Shown: positions 25,100-34,609 of the stretch, piece after piece
Layout of the letters: every line of letters starts with the position of its first letter
Numbering within the stretch: position 1 is the stretch's first letter
Source of the DNA: a bacterium
Lineage (GTDB): Bacteria; Zhuqueibacterota; Zhuqueibacteria; Zhuqueibacterales; Zhuqueibacteraceae
DNA length: 64,000 nt
Direction of reading: 5' to 3'
Assembly: GCA_023150945.1 (NCBI GenBank)
Contig: JAKLJX010000013.1
Location: forward strand, 1 to 64,000
Notes under the pieces: generated by a model
What the model saw: the letters and a program-made list of their open reading frames with translations, nothing else
The model's database searches: none
What the model was told of the DNA's origin: nothing
Made by a program: the position numbers and the translations under genes

Positions 25100-26794
25100 A
25101 TGCCGTTTGCGCAGAATGCCGCCCACCGGAGAACCAACCTGAGCCTGGGTTTGGTTTTCCTGTGGTCCACGCTGAGCTTCAGCCAGAATGCCGGTCCGCT
25201 CGCCGGCATCACCTCCGCGTCCGATTATTTGGTCTACTACGGCGGATGGAACGCGACCAAGATCCTGCAGGCGCAATATTTCGACCTGGTGATCCTTGAC
25301 ATTCGCTCGGGCATCACAGCGGCGCAGGTCGCCGACCTGCGCAACGGCCTCGATGATCGCAGCGGCACCGGCGACGATGTGATCGTTGTCGGCTATCTTT
25401 CCCTCGGCGAAGATGATGATGGCAAACACGTTGGCAACGGCAGCGGCCCGGTTTATTGGAATGCACAATCAGAGGTGCTCGTTTATCAGCAGCGCGGCGT
25501 CGCTTCGTGGTATGTCGATGATGCGGATCAGAATGGCAGCCCCGATCAGAATGGCGTGTGGGGAAGTTTCTATGTGAATGCCGGTGATTCGCTCTGGCAG
25601 AGATTCGTTCGCACCAAAGCTCATGGCGCCGATGACATCATCAACCGGTGGAAGTGTGACGGCCTGTTTCTCGATACCATCGACACGGCCTCGCCATGGG
25701 GGAAATATCATTGGACCGTGGCCGGGATGTCGCAGTGCCTCGCGAATCTGCGGCAATGGTATCCGCCGGCGGTGATCATCGGCAACCGCGGGCTGTTCTA
25801 TTTCGATCCGGCGCAGGCGGCCTCTTACGCGCACACTATTCGGCCTTATGTGAATGCCATCATGTTCGAGTCTTACTATACAGAGTGGGATTGGAACACC
25901 AGTGCCGGCGGCGTGAGTCCGTATTTCGCCGACAACAAAAACTACTGGGCGCCACGCGTGAATGCGGCCGCGCACCAGCAAGACGGCTTCACGGTGCTCT
26001 GTCTCGATTATCTCAATCCGGCGCAAGCCGATTATCAACTCATGCTGGAGAATCAGAGGCATGAAGCCATCGACGTCCAGGGCTGGACGGATGCGGTATC
26101 GAGCATCATGCTGGAGGAGATGCGCTACGACATCTATCACCAGCATGTGCCGGATGTCAATCCGCCGACCTGGAGCAAGACGGTGGGTGTGCGGCAGGCG
26201 CGGGTGGAATCCGGTCACGTCGTGGTGCGGTGGAATCGTGCTGATGATCGTCATCAGCCGGTACAATACAATCTTTACCACGGCACCGCGTCGCCGCTTG
26301 ATTTTGCCACGGCCACCCGGCTCGCGCATATCACGCCCGCAGCCGCCGTGAGCCATGATCTGCAATTCGCCGTTCCCGGACTGGTTGAGGCGGCAGAGTA
26401 CTATTTCGCGATTCGCGCCGAAGATGCGCTGGGCAACGAGGAGGGCAACCGGGTCGAGCTTGGTGTCTGGTTTGGCGGGACGGCCGTGGCGGAGGTGGCC
26501 TTGACACCGCCGAGCTTTCATATGCATCAGAATTTCCCGAATCCCTTCCACCTGGGTACGCGCATCGAGCTGGAGGTGCCGGCGTGGCTCACGGAGGAAA
26601 TCGTCTTGGAGATTTTTGATATGACCGGCCGGCTGGTGCAGGAATTACGACAGCCGGCTTCCGCGGCGAAGCGAGTGTCGTTTCACTGGAACGGCGAGAC
26701 GCGTTTCGGCGGGCGCGCGCGCAGCGGAGTTTACTCCTGCCGCGCCCGCGCCGGCGCCTGGCAGGCCATGCACAAGATGATTTTGCGGCAGTGA
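25100..26794 (+). CDS. Exported GH114-type endo-alpha-1,4-polygalactosaminidase with T9SS sorting tail
   Basis: 564 residues. A signal peptide (about 11-29) is followed by a GH114/TM1410-like TIM barrel (about 38-345) with YYGGWN, VGYLSLGED, a probable acid in GLFLDTID (D192) and IMFESYYTEWDW (E257). These positions are equivalent to the catalytic Asp/Glu reported in the PelA GH114 domain. A fibronectin-III-like segment runs to about 465, then a PNPFHLGT-type FlgD-like sorting domain. GH114 enzymes cut galactosaminogalactan or Pel-like polymers, which fits the aga-like catabolic genes directly upstream (10-bp gap). Substrate identity is inferred. Confidence 0.8.
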   Translation: MPFAQNAAHRRTNLSLGLVFLWSTLSFSQNAGPLAGITSASDYLVYYGGWNATKILQAQYFDLVILDIRSGITAAQVADLRNGLDDRSGTGDDVIVVGYLSLGEDDDGKHVGNGSGPVYWNAQSEVLVYQQRGVASWYVDDADQNGSPDQNGVWGSFYVNAGDSLWQRFVRTKAHGADDIINRWKCDGLFLDTIDTASPWGKYHWTVAGMSQCLANLRQWYPPAVIIGNRGLFYFDPAQAASYAHTIRPYVNAIMFESYYTEWDWNTSAGGVSPYFADNKNYWAPRVNAAAHQQDGFTVLCLDYLNPAQADYQLMLENQRHEAIDVQGWTDAVSSIMLEEMRYDIYHQHVPDVNPPTWSKTVGVRQARVESGHVVVRWNRADDRHQPVQYNLYHGTASPLDFATATRLAHITPAAAVSHDLQFAVPGLVEAAEYYFAIRAEDALGNEEGNRVELGVWFGGTAVAEVALTPPSFHMHQNFPNPFHLGTRIELEVPAWLTEEIVLEIFDMTGRLVQELRQPASAAKRVSFHWNGETRFGGRARSGVYSCRARAGAWQAMHKMILRQ

Positions 26795-26811
26795 AAATGG
26801 ATGTCTAGAAA

Positions 26812-28182
26812 ATGAAGAAACGACTACCCGATCTGGCGGCGTGCCTGCTCCTGCTGGTTGCGGCCAGGTCATCGCCGGCGCAAGAGCTGTCACCGCCGGG
26901 CGTTGCGTTCGCGATGCCCAGCCACAGCTCCGGCGCGCTCGCCTTCTTTGCGGACATTTGCCAATTCGAAGGCCGCGCCGGCACAACCGCCCTGGAAATC
27001 TCCTACGCCGTTGACCTGTCCCAATTCTCCTCGCACTCATCTCCAAGTCAACCCCTGGTACTCGATCTTGACCTCCTCCTGCGCTCAGCGCAGGGCGAGG
27101 TCCTCGTGGCGGCGCACGAGAAAAAGTCCATCGCTCTTGCGCGCGAGCAAGAGGGCGGGGTTTTCTCATTCCTCGATCTCAAGCGGTATGAGGTGGCGCC
27201 GGGCCCGGTCACGCTGCAGATGGCGCTGCGCGATTCGGCTTCCGGCCGGGAAGGAAGCTTGCGTCGGGAATTCGTGGTGCGCGATTTGAGCCGGGGATTC
27301 TCTCTCAGTGATCTCATGCTGTCGGCGCAACTTCAAAAAGCGCGGGGCAAAAGTGTTTTTGAAAAAGGCGGGCTGGTCGTGGTGCCGCTGCCGTCACGAT
27401 CATTCTCGCTCGCCGATTCGTTGTCGCAGCTTTTTGTGTATTTCGAAATCAATCATCTGCAATATGCGCCGGCTGAGACTTCCTTCTATGGCATCCACTA
27501 CGCAGTTCACGATGCGCACGGAAAGCGCGTGTTCACGAACACGCGGGCGCAGCTCCCCAAAGCCGGTGCCAACAGCTCGAGAATCGAAAAGATTCCGGTC
27601 GCCGGCCTGCCCCCGGGCCACTATCGCCTGTCCCTGCAGGTGATTGACCTGACAACCCAGCAAGCCTGCAGCGCGTCGGTGGATTTTGCCTGCACGTCCG
27701 GGCCTGAGACGGTGGCGAGGGTTCTCACCATGACCCCGGAGGACATGCAGAAATACTTCGATCAAATCAAATACGTGGCCAGCGAACGGGAGCGGGAAAT
27801 CTACTGGCAGCTTTCCAACGACGGCAAGCAGAGTTTTCTGCTCGAATTTTGGAAAGCGAAGGATCCGACGCCCGGGACGCCGGAAAATGAATTCATGCTG
27901 GAACATTTCCGGCGCCTGGCCTATTGCCGGGAAAAGTTTTCCGGCGGCCTGAACTCTGACATGGCGAGGATCTATATCAAATACGGATCACCCATGGAGG
28001 TAAGCCGCGAAGCTTTCGATGCAAAGATCAACCGCCCGGTGGAGATTTGGACGTATGCGCTGGACGGCAGGAGGGAGTTTGTGTTTGTGGACCGCACCGG
28101 CGACGGCCATTATGTGCTGGTGCATTCCAATCACCCGGCGGAGTACAGCAATCCCAATTGGATGGAAGACTATGCCAACTGA
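26812..28182 (+). CDS. GWxTD-domain exported protein
   Basis: 456 residues. A signal peptide ends near SPAQE. The N-terminal half consists of beta-rich domains (about 30-290), and the C-terminal GWxTD-type domain starts near 295. In that domain EREREIYWQL, FWKAKDPTPGTPENE, ARIYIKYGSPMEV, IWTYALDGRREFVFVD and a closing HSNHPAEY can be seen. The family occurs in KSB1, Acidobacteria and related phyla; its molecular function is not established. Here it sits between the GH114 enzyme and the TonB receptor, suggesting a role in the cell envelope complex that handles the polymer. Confidence 0.8.
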   Translation: MKKRLPDLAACLLLLVAARSSPAQELSPPGVAFAMPSHSSGALAFFADICQFEGRAGTTALEISYAVDLSQFSSHSSPSQPLVLDLDLLLRSAQGEVLVAAHEKKSIALAREQEGGVFSFLDLKRYEVAPGPVTLQMALRDSASGREGSLRREFVVRDLSRGFSLSDLMLSAQLQKARGKSVFEKGGLVVVPLPSRSFSLADSLSQLFVYFEINHLQYAPAETSFYGIHYAVHDAHGKRVFTNTRAQLPKAGANSSRIEKIPVAGLPPGHYRLSLQVIDLTTQQACSASVDFACTSGPETVARVLTMTPEDMQKYFDQIKYVASEREREIYWQLSNDGKQSFLLEFWKAKDPTPGTPENEFMLEHFRRLAYCREKFSGGLNSDMARIYIKYGSPMEVSREAFDAKINRPVEIWTYALDGRREFVFVDRTGDGHYVLVHSNHPAEYSNPNWMEDYAN

Positions 28183-28227
28183 ACGCAAGAAACCAAAGCA
28201 ACCTCTTACCAACTCAGGAGGCGGAAG

Positions 28228-31224
28228 ATGAAACTCCACAGGTATGGGACCGCGATAGCGATTCTGTTGTCGCACGTCCTGCTGGTGGCGATGGCCGGTG
28301 ACAGTTGGGCGGCCAACACCGGCAAAATCGCCGGACGCGTCATCGATCGTGAAACCTCGGAGCCTCTGGTCGGTGTCAATGTCGTGGTTGACGGCACCAC
28401 CGCGGGAGCGGCCACTGATATGGGCGGCAATTACACCGTGCTCAATCTGCCGCCGGGCGTTTACAGTGTGCGCGCCTCCATCATCGGCTATGGGCAGGTC
28501 GTGCAGGAGAATGTGAAAGTCAGCATCAACCAGACCACCCCGTTGAATTTCGCCCTGTCACAGCAGTTACTCGAGGGCGAAACCGTGGTGGTGCAGGCCT
28601 CGCGGCCGGTGGTGCAAATGGACGTGTCCGCGAGTCAGCGTATCGTCACCGCCGAGGCGATTCAGAGCCGGCCGCTGGACAATTTTGAGGAAATTCTCAG
28701 CACCGAGATCGGCATCAGCCTGGCGGCCTCGACCGAAGGCTCGGGCCTGATCGTGCGCGGCGGCCAGCTCAATGAAACCGACATCGTGATCGACGGGCTT
28801 TCCACCCGCAACGAACGGACGCAGCAACCGATGACCAACCTCAGCCTCACCGCGATCCAGGAGGTTGAGATTCTGACCGGCGGCTTCAACGCCGAGTTCG
28901 GCGACATCCGCTCCGGCCTGGTCAATGTCATCACCAAAGAAGGAAATCTCGACCGCTATACCATCAGTTTTGACGGCAAGTTACGGCCGCCGGATCGCAA
29001 GCATTTTGGCCCCAGCCCATTCGGCATCGACGGGCCTTTCTGGCAGGTCTATGCCGGCGCCGAGGCCTTCACCGGCGTCACCCAAGACATGGTGAACAGC
29101 AAGGCGTACCCGTTCACGTTCATCGGCTGGAATGAAGTGGCGCGGCAGTTTCTGGCGGACACGGATCCGAGAAACGACTATACCCCGCAGGAGCTGCTCG
29201 AGATTTGGAAGTGGCAGCATCGCACCCGGGAATACGCCAACAAACCGGATTACATCGGTGATCTGTCGATCGGCGGCAAGGTACCCTTCTCCAACGTCGC
29301 CTTCCTGTTGTCGCAGCGTTATGAGAATCTGCAATTGGTCTATCCCTTCAGCCGCAACAATTCGATTGCCAGCACGACGTTGCTGAAGCTGACCAAGCGC
29401 CTGTCACCGTCGTTGAAGCTCAGCTTGAACAACACGTACATTCTCGTGCGGGGCGTCGACGGTTCGATCTATGATGACACCGTCGGCATGATCACCGGCA
29501 CGCGGGAAGGCACGCAGTATGCGCGTGATGCGCACTTCTGGCGCTACATCTGGCACGATGCCAACTTCAATCCGATCGAAACCCGCCAATACCGCGGCGG
29601 CCTGGCGCTGAATCATTTGCTCAGCGGCAAGACCTTCTATGATTTGCGCCTGGAATTTACCGACTTCCGCACGCGGCAGGAACCCATCGCCCTGCGGGAC
29701 ACCGCGGGCGTCAAGCGCATCGGTGACACCTGGTATGATGAAGGCCCGTTCGGTTACGTGGGCAGTGCGCTGGGCGGCGGCATCACCGAGAAGTACGACA
29801 TCCTCGGCGAGTTTCTCATGTCCGGCGGCGGGCGCGGCCAGGATCATTCCAAATACCGCGGCGTCAGCCTGAGCATGGATCTGGTCTCGCAGGTCAACCG
29901 GCACAACGAAGTGAAGCTGGGCGTCAAGTTCGAATACACCGACTTCCAAGAGCGGCGGGAAATCAACAACGGCGCCACCACCACGCCGGTGAGTGAAGCG
30001 CCCTGGCTCTGGTGGTATTACAATGAATCGCCCATCAAACTGGCGGGCTATGTGCAGGACAAGCTGGAATTCGAAGGCATGGTCGCCAACGTCGGCCTGC
30101 GCCTGGATTACTACAACACCCGCACCCAGGCCTTCAATCTGGATCCGGCGTTCATCTTCGCCAACAATCCCTACACGCTGGACTCCTACCGCGCCAACAA
30201 CGGCAGCTTCGCGAACCTGACGACTTCAGAAGGTTCCTACAAGCTCTATTTCAGCCCGCGCATTGGCGTTTCCCACCCGATCAACACGGCGAGCAAGATC
30301 TTCTTCAACTACGGCCATTTTCTCCAGCCGCCGGTTGTCGATCAGCTCTTTCTGGTGCGGCCGAATGCCACCGGCCGGGGCGCCGATCTGCCGAACGTTG
30401 CCGCGGAATGGCCGCGCACCATCGCCTATGAAGCCGGCCTGGAGCAGGGCATCGGCACTGATTTTCTCATCCATCTCACCGGATACTACAAAGACGTTTC
30501 CGATCAATTGAGCCCGCAAAACATCGTGTCGCTCGACGGCGAAAACGACATCACCACCTATGCCAACAACAGCTACGCCGACATCCGCGGCCTCGAACTG
30601 AAGCTGGAGAAACGCTTCGGCGACTGGTGGTATGGCTGGACTTCGCTGGAGTATCTGACCAGCAGCGAAGGCCGCACCGGCTACCGTTATCTCTATGAAG
30701 ACCGGCAACTGGCGAATCGCCAGCGCGAGACCGCCGCGCAGATCAAGCAGAAGGGTGTGCCCTCCGTAACCGCGAACCTCTCCTTCCGGACGCCGGCTGA
30801 TTTCGGGCCCAAGGTTCTTGGCCACAAGCTGCTCGGCGACTGGCGCTTGAATGTGCTGCAAAACTGGTCGGACGGCGGCGAGTCTCTGCTGAATCCCGAT
30901 GCGCCGCTCAAAGAGCAGATCTGGGTCAAGGTCGTCGACTATGCCAACACCGACCTCATGTTCGAGAAGCGTTTTGCGCTCGGCGCGAACCGTTTCGGCC
31001 TTTACATGCAGGTCAACAATTTGTTCGACAACAAGGGATTCCCCAATCCCTTCAATTGGAACAAGTACCTCGACTCCTTGCACTTTCCGCATGAAACCGG
31101 CTCCCAGAAGGGCAACGACAAGCTCGGTGAATGGGACAAACCCTACATCGACTTGGGTTGGAACACCTGGTCGCAATTCGTGAATCCGCGGGAATTCTAC
31201 TTCGGCCTGCGGATCGAAATGTGA
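28228..31224 (+). CDS. TonB-dependent receptor with carboxypeptidase-regulatory-like N-terminal domain
   Basis: 998 residues. A signal peptide ends near SWAAN. A CarboxypepD_reg-like domain follows (about 30-108: GKIAGRVIDRETSEPLVGVNVVVDG, in two blocks). The plug (about 120-245) carries VRGGQLNETDIVIDG and GFNAEFGDIRSGLVNVITK. A 22-strand-type barrel follows, ending in the outer-membrane signature FGLRIEM. It imports a ligand across the outer membrane using TonB energy. SusC-like receptors share this domain order but normally have a SusD partner, which is absent here. Strong AGGAGGCGG-type ribosome site. Confidence 0.9.
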   Translation: MKLHRYGTAIAILLSHVLLVAMAGDSWAANTGKIAGRVIDRETSEPLVGVNVVVDGTTAGAATDMGGNYTVLNLPPGVYSVRASIIGYGQVVQENVKVSINQTTPLNFALSQQLLEGETVVVQASRPVVQMDVSASQRIVTAEAIQSRPLDNFEEILSTEIGISLAASTEGSGLIVRGGQLNETDIVIDGLSTRNERTQQPMTNLSLTAIQEVEILTGGFNAEFGDIRSGLVNVITKEGNLDRYTISFDGKLRPPDRKHFGPSPFGIDGPFWQVYAGAEAFTGVTQDMVNSKAYPFTFIGWNEVARQFLADTDPRNDYTPQELLEIWKWQHRTREYANKPDYIGDLSIGGKVPFSNVAFLLSQRYENLQLVYPFSRNNSIASTTLLKLTKRLSPSLKLSLNNTYILVRGVDGSIYDDTVGMITGTREGTQYARDAHFWRYIWHDANFNPIETRQYRGGLALNHLLSGKTFYDLRLEFTDFRTRQEPIALRDTAGVKRIGDTWYDEGPFGYVGSALGGGITEKYDILGEFLMSGGGRGQDHSKYRGVSLSMDLVSQVNRHNEVKLGVKFEYTDFQERREINNGATTTPVSEAPWLWWYYNESPIKLAGYVQDKLEFEGMVANVGLRLDYYNTRTQAFNLDPAFIFANNPYTLDSYRANNGSFANLTTSEGSYKLYFSPRIGVSHPINTASKIFFNYGHFLQPPVVDQLFLVRPNATGRGADLPNVAAEWPRTIAYEAGLEQGIGTDFLIHLTGYYKDVSDQLSPQNIVSLDGENDITTYANNSYADIRGLELKLEKRFGDWWYGWTSLEYLTSSEGRTGYRYLYEDRQLANRQRETAAQIKQKGVPSVTANLSFRTPADFGPKVLGHKLLGDWRLNVLQNWSDGGESLLNPDAPLKEQIWVKVVDYANTDLMFEKRFALGANRFGLYMQVNNLFDNKGFPNPFNWNKYLDSLHFPHETGSQKGNDKLGEWDKPYIDLGWNTWSQFVNPREFYFGLRIEM

Positions 31225-31309
31225 GCCGGGCCGCATGCGACTGCCAAGAAAGGTCGCGTCAAATGACCGCAACACAGTTGACATTCAAGATCTGGATGGA
31301 GGTACACTC

Positions 31310-33391
31310 ATGTTGAAATTTTGCAGCCCTCCAAGGACGCATGCGTTCTGCGCATTCGGCGCGCTGCTGCTGGCCGCTCTCGTCTCGACCACGCTGCTCG
31401 CGCAAACCAGAACGCATAATCTGGGTGATTTCAAATTGCGCATCGAAGCCGGGGAGAACATCAACACCAATGACGTGCAGCCCACCGGCGAATGGCCGCA
31501 GGATCATTTTCGCTATGCGCATATCGTGTTTCACAACACCGGCCATGTGGTGGGCAGTTGGATCGATGCCAATGGCACGGTGCACAGCAAAGAGCAATTC
31601 ATCGGCGGGCCGGTTTCCTACAATGCCGCCGCACCCTATGGCCTGCGGGAAGTGCGGCGCTATGAGCCTCCGGAGGTTTGGGTCTATGCCAACGGCGAGC
31701 TGCAACTGTCGTCGCGCCGATACAACGGCGAAGTCGATCCCGAGTTGCCGGCGGACCTGATGATCGAAAACCGCTACAAATCAGCTCCCGGGTTCGACGT
31801 GCTCAAGCGTTCCTACTCCTTCTCCAATCCCAATCACGATGACTATGTCATCTTCTACAACCGTTACCTGGTCACCTTCGATTGGGATCAGGATCCCGAA
31901 CCCGAGACCAGCACCTCCCAGACCCTCGAAGACGTTTATTTCGTCGTCGGCTATTCCTTCCAGACCGCCGAGGGCACGTACATCACCTACTCGCGCTGGT
32001 ATGAGGAAGGCAAGGACGATTGGGCAAGCTATGAGGATTACTCATCGCAGCTCGTGCCCGGCGGCCGGCAACTGGCGATATCCTACAGTTGGGACGGCGA
32101 TCATCCGGACCTCACGGAATTCGAAACCGGCGGGCCGGCCTTCGATGACACCGGCGACCCGCGCTTTGCTATCGGTGAGGAAGGATCGACCGCCATGCCC
32201 TCGGGTGAATTCATTTCCAGCGCGTACTCGGGCTTTGCGGCGCTGCACGTCGATCGTTCCCCGCAGGATCGCAGCGACGATCCGGCCCAGCCGATTTCCA
32301 TCATTGCCAACATGAGCATCTATAATGTGTGGGATTCGGATTTCCCGGGCTTTGCGACCGAGTGGGATTGGGCGGCTTCCGGCACCAAACAGACGGTGGA
32401 AGATCAGGCCGGCTGGCCGGATGACGCCGGCGCCCAGGAGGATGAGTATCCGTTCCAGGCGTTCGGGCCTTATGATCTGGCGCTGGGCGATTCCGTGGTC
32501 ATTGTCTATGCCGTCGGCGTCAACGGCATTTCGCGGCAGCTTGCCATCGAGAAAGGCCTCGCATGGCGCGATTGGTACCGCGGCGTTGCCGGCGCCACCT
32601 TCGACGATGCTGCCAAGAACGAGCTGCTGGCTACCGGAAAAGATTCCCTCTTTCAAACGCTGGATCGCGCCCTGTGGGCGTGGAATCAGAATCTCAACAT
32701 TCCTTCGCCGCTGCCGGCGCCTGACCTGACCGTGACCTCCGGGCCGAATCGCATCGAGTTGAGCTGGGAGGATCTCGCCACGGTCCCTGATTTCCAGACC
32801 GGCGTTCCGGATCTGCAGAGTTATCGCATCTACCGCAAGCGTGGGAATTTCCTGGTCGACGAAGACACCGAGCTGAACGCCGAGGGTACGCATCTGCTGT
32901 GGGAGCGCATCGCCGACGTGCCGGCGACCGAAACTTCGTACAGCGATGTCAACGTTGTGCGCGGCGAGGCCTATCATTATGCGGTCACCGCAGTGGACAA
33001 CTCCGGCCTGGAAAGCTCGAAGTACGCCAATCGCTCCGAGCTGCCGGCCATCGCTTTCGAGCCGGGACGCGGCAGCTCCGAGGCCGTCAGGGTGGTGCCG
33101 AATCCGTTCCTGGCCGGCGCCGGCGATTTCAATTTCAGCGGCACGCGCGCCAACACCATTCTGTTTGTGAATCTTCCGGCTTACTGCACGCTCCGCATCT
33201 ACACCGCGACCGGTGACTTGATCAAAGTCATCAAGCACGAGAGCGGCAGCGCTGACAATCAATGGGATCTCATTACCGAATCGAATCAGTACGTTGCCAG
33301 CGGCGTGTATCTGCTGCAGGTGACCAATGCCCGCAACGTCAACCAGGAGCCGATTTCGGGAAGCATTCACAAGTTTGTGGTGGTGCGGTAG
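31310..33391 (+). CDS. Secreted protein with fibronectin-like domain and T9SS sorting tail
   Basis: 693 residues. The signal peptide ends near TLLAQ. A large beta-rich N-terminal region has no recognised family (about 25-460). A fibronectin-III-like module (about 478-590; LTVTSGPNRIELSWEDL ... YHYAVTAVDNSGLES) precedes a C-terminal sorting domain starting VRVVPNPF and ending HKFVVVR. ATG 31310 is preceded by GGAGG. The gene follows the TonB receptor and precedes PorV, so it is probably a surface-exposed cargo, for example a polymer-binding protein replacing SusD; that role is a guess from position. Confidence 0.7.
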   Translation: MLKFCSPPRTHAFCAFGALLLAALVSTTLLAQTRTHNLGDFKLRIEAGENINTNDVQPTGEWPQDHFRYAHIVFHNTGHVVGSWIDANGTVHSKEQFIGGPVSYNAAAPYGLREVRRYEPPEVWVYANGELQLSSRRYNGEVDPELPADLMIENRYKSAPGFDVLKRSYSFSNPNHDDYVIFYNRYLVTFDWDQDPEPETSTSQTLEDVYFVVGYSFQTAEGTYITYSRWYEEGKDDWASYEDYSSQLVPGGRQLAISYSWDGDHPDLTEFETGGPAFDDTGDPRFAIGEEGSTAMPSGEFISSAYSGFAALHVDRSPQDRSDDPAQPISIIANMSIYNVWDSDFPGFATEWDWAASGTKQTVEDQAGWPDDAGAQEDEYPFQAFGPYDLALGDSVVIVYAVGVNGISRQLAIEKGLAWRDWYRGVAGATFDDAAKNELLATGKDSLFQTLDRALWAWNQNLNIPSPLPAPDLTVTSGPNRIELSWEDLATVPDFQTGVPDLQSYRIYRKRGNFLVDEDTELNAEGTHLLWERIADVPATETSYSDVNVVRGEAYHYAVTAVDNSGLESSKYANRSELPAIAFEPGRGSSEAVRVVPNPFLAGAGDFNFSGTRANTILFVNLPAYCTLRIYTATGDLIKVIKHESGSADNQWDLITESNQYVASGVYLLQVTNARNVNQEPISGSIHKFVVVR

Positions 33392-33471
33392 CGCCGGAGG
33401 GCCGCCACGCCGTCCCACCGGCGGCGCCTTTCGCGAGCAAAAACTGAACATTGCAAATCGTGAGGCAAGAC

Positions 33472-34473
33472 ATGAAAGCGATACCAAAGACGACAACGCT
33501 CCTGCTGCTGCTGGCGCTGTGCGCAGTTTTGCCGGCGTCCGGCCAGGGCGTGGACAAGATCGCGCAGACCGGGATGAAGTGGCTGTCCATTCCGGTGGGC
33601 GCCAGGGCTGCGGCGCTCGGCAGCGCCTACACCGCGATGGCCACCGATGCCGGCGCGGCGTTCTGGAATCCTGCCGGTCTGGCACTGGCCGAAGGCCATC
33701 ACGTTTTTCTCAATCAAACCCAGTGGATTGCGGACATCGATGTCAATGCCGCCTCGGCGACCTACGCGGCTGGTGATATCGGCACCTTTGGCGTGCACTT
33801 CATCACGGTGGATTGGGGAAATCTGTACGGCACGCGCTTCACCAGTGGCGCGGGATTGTATGAAGAGACCGGCACCTTCTCACCGGAGAGCTGGGTGCTC
33901 GGCGTCAGCTTTGCGCGGCGGGTGTCGAACAAATTCTCGTTTGGCGGCACGCTGAAATTTCTGCATGAAAACCTCGGCAACTCGCTGGAGGGATCCTTCG
34001 CCAGTCCGGAGAGATTCAACGCCCGGATGAATGTGATGGCGATCGATTTCGGGACCATCTTCTATACCGGCTATAAAGACCTGCGGATCGCCATGGCCAT
34101 GCAGAACGTCTCGCAGGAAAAGGAGTACCGTTTCGAGGCCTTTCCGCTGCCGCTCAACTTCAAGTTCGGCGTCGCGATGAACCTGCTGCAACTGGTGCAG
34201 GAGGCCGCGAGCGACCAAAGCGTCACGGTCTCGGTGGATGCCATTCACCCGCGGGATTTTTCCGAACGGCTGCATTTCGGCGTGGAATACAGCTTCAAGA
34301 AGGCGTTTTTCCTGCGGACCGGCTACAAAACCAACTATGACGAAGAAGACGTGACGGTCGGCGGCGGCGCCAGGCTGACCATGGGCCAGACCGCCTTTGG
34401 CCTGGATTACAGCTATCTGGCGTTCGATAATTTCGACGCCGTTCACATGTTCTCCTTTGATTTTGAATTCTGA
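33472..34473 (+). CDS. porV: PorV/UPF0164-family outer-membrane protein
   Basis: 333 residues. A signal peptide (ends PASGQ) is followed by the hallmark N-terminal block KWLSIPVGARAAALGSAYTAMATDAGAAFWNPAGLA and an FadL-like beta-barrel to a terminal Phe (DFEF). PorV shuttles type IX secretion cargo to the attachment complex in Bacteroidota; homologues in KSB1-like genomes often lie beside TonB receptors. The genes around it encode proteins with T9SS-style tails, which supports this role. ATG 33472 is chosen for GAGG just upstream; an in-frame start at 33451 is less likely. Confidence 0.88.
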   Translation: MKAIPKTTTLLLLLALCAVLPASGQGVDKIAQTGMKWLSIPVGARAAALGSAYTAMATDAGAAFWNPAGLALAEGHHVFLNQTQWIADIDVNAASATYAAGDIGTFGVHFITVDWGNLYGTRFTSGAGLYEETGTFSPESWVLGVSFARRVSNKFSFGGTLKFLHENLGNSLEGSFASPERFNARMNVMAIDFGTIFYTGYKDLRIAMAMQNVSQEKEYRFEAFPLPLNFKFGVAMNLLQLVQEAASDQSVTVSVDAIHPRDFSERLHFGVEYSFKKAFFLRTGYKTNYDEEDVTVGGGARLTMGQTAFGLDYSYLAFDNFDAVHMFSFDFEF

Positions 34474-34502
34474 TGGTTTATCAAAATAACTTCCCGTATA
34501 AA

Positions 34503-34585
34503 CGTAGCCCCCGCCTCTTGTGGGCGGCTGTCGAAGGCATTGAATTCTTGTTTGTAACAGTGTCCCACAAGGGGACAGGACTACG
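34503..34585 (+). repeat. GTAG...CTAC imperfect palindrome, copy 1
   Basis: Arms CGTAGCCCCCGCCTCTTGTG and CACAAGGGGACAGGACTACG are imperfect complements around a ~35-bp centre. A second element with the same ends lies at 47061-47180. Both sit in spacers directly upstream of an exported-protein gene. Confidence 0.6.
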
Positions 34586-34609
34586 AAGACCCACGGAGGA
34601 ATTTGAATC

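Noticed and set aside
32042-33685. 547-residue minus-strand open frame
   Set aside because: Antisense to the T9SS-tailed protein and PorV; GC-rich DNA leaves the opposite frame open by chance.
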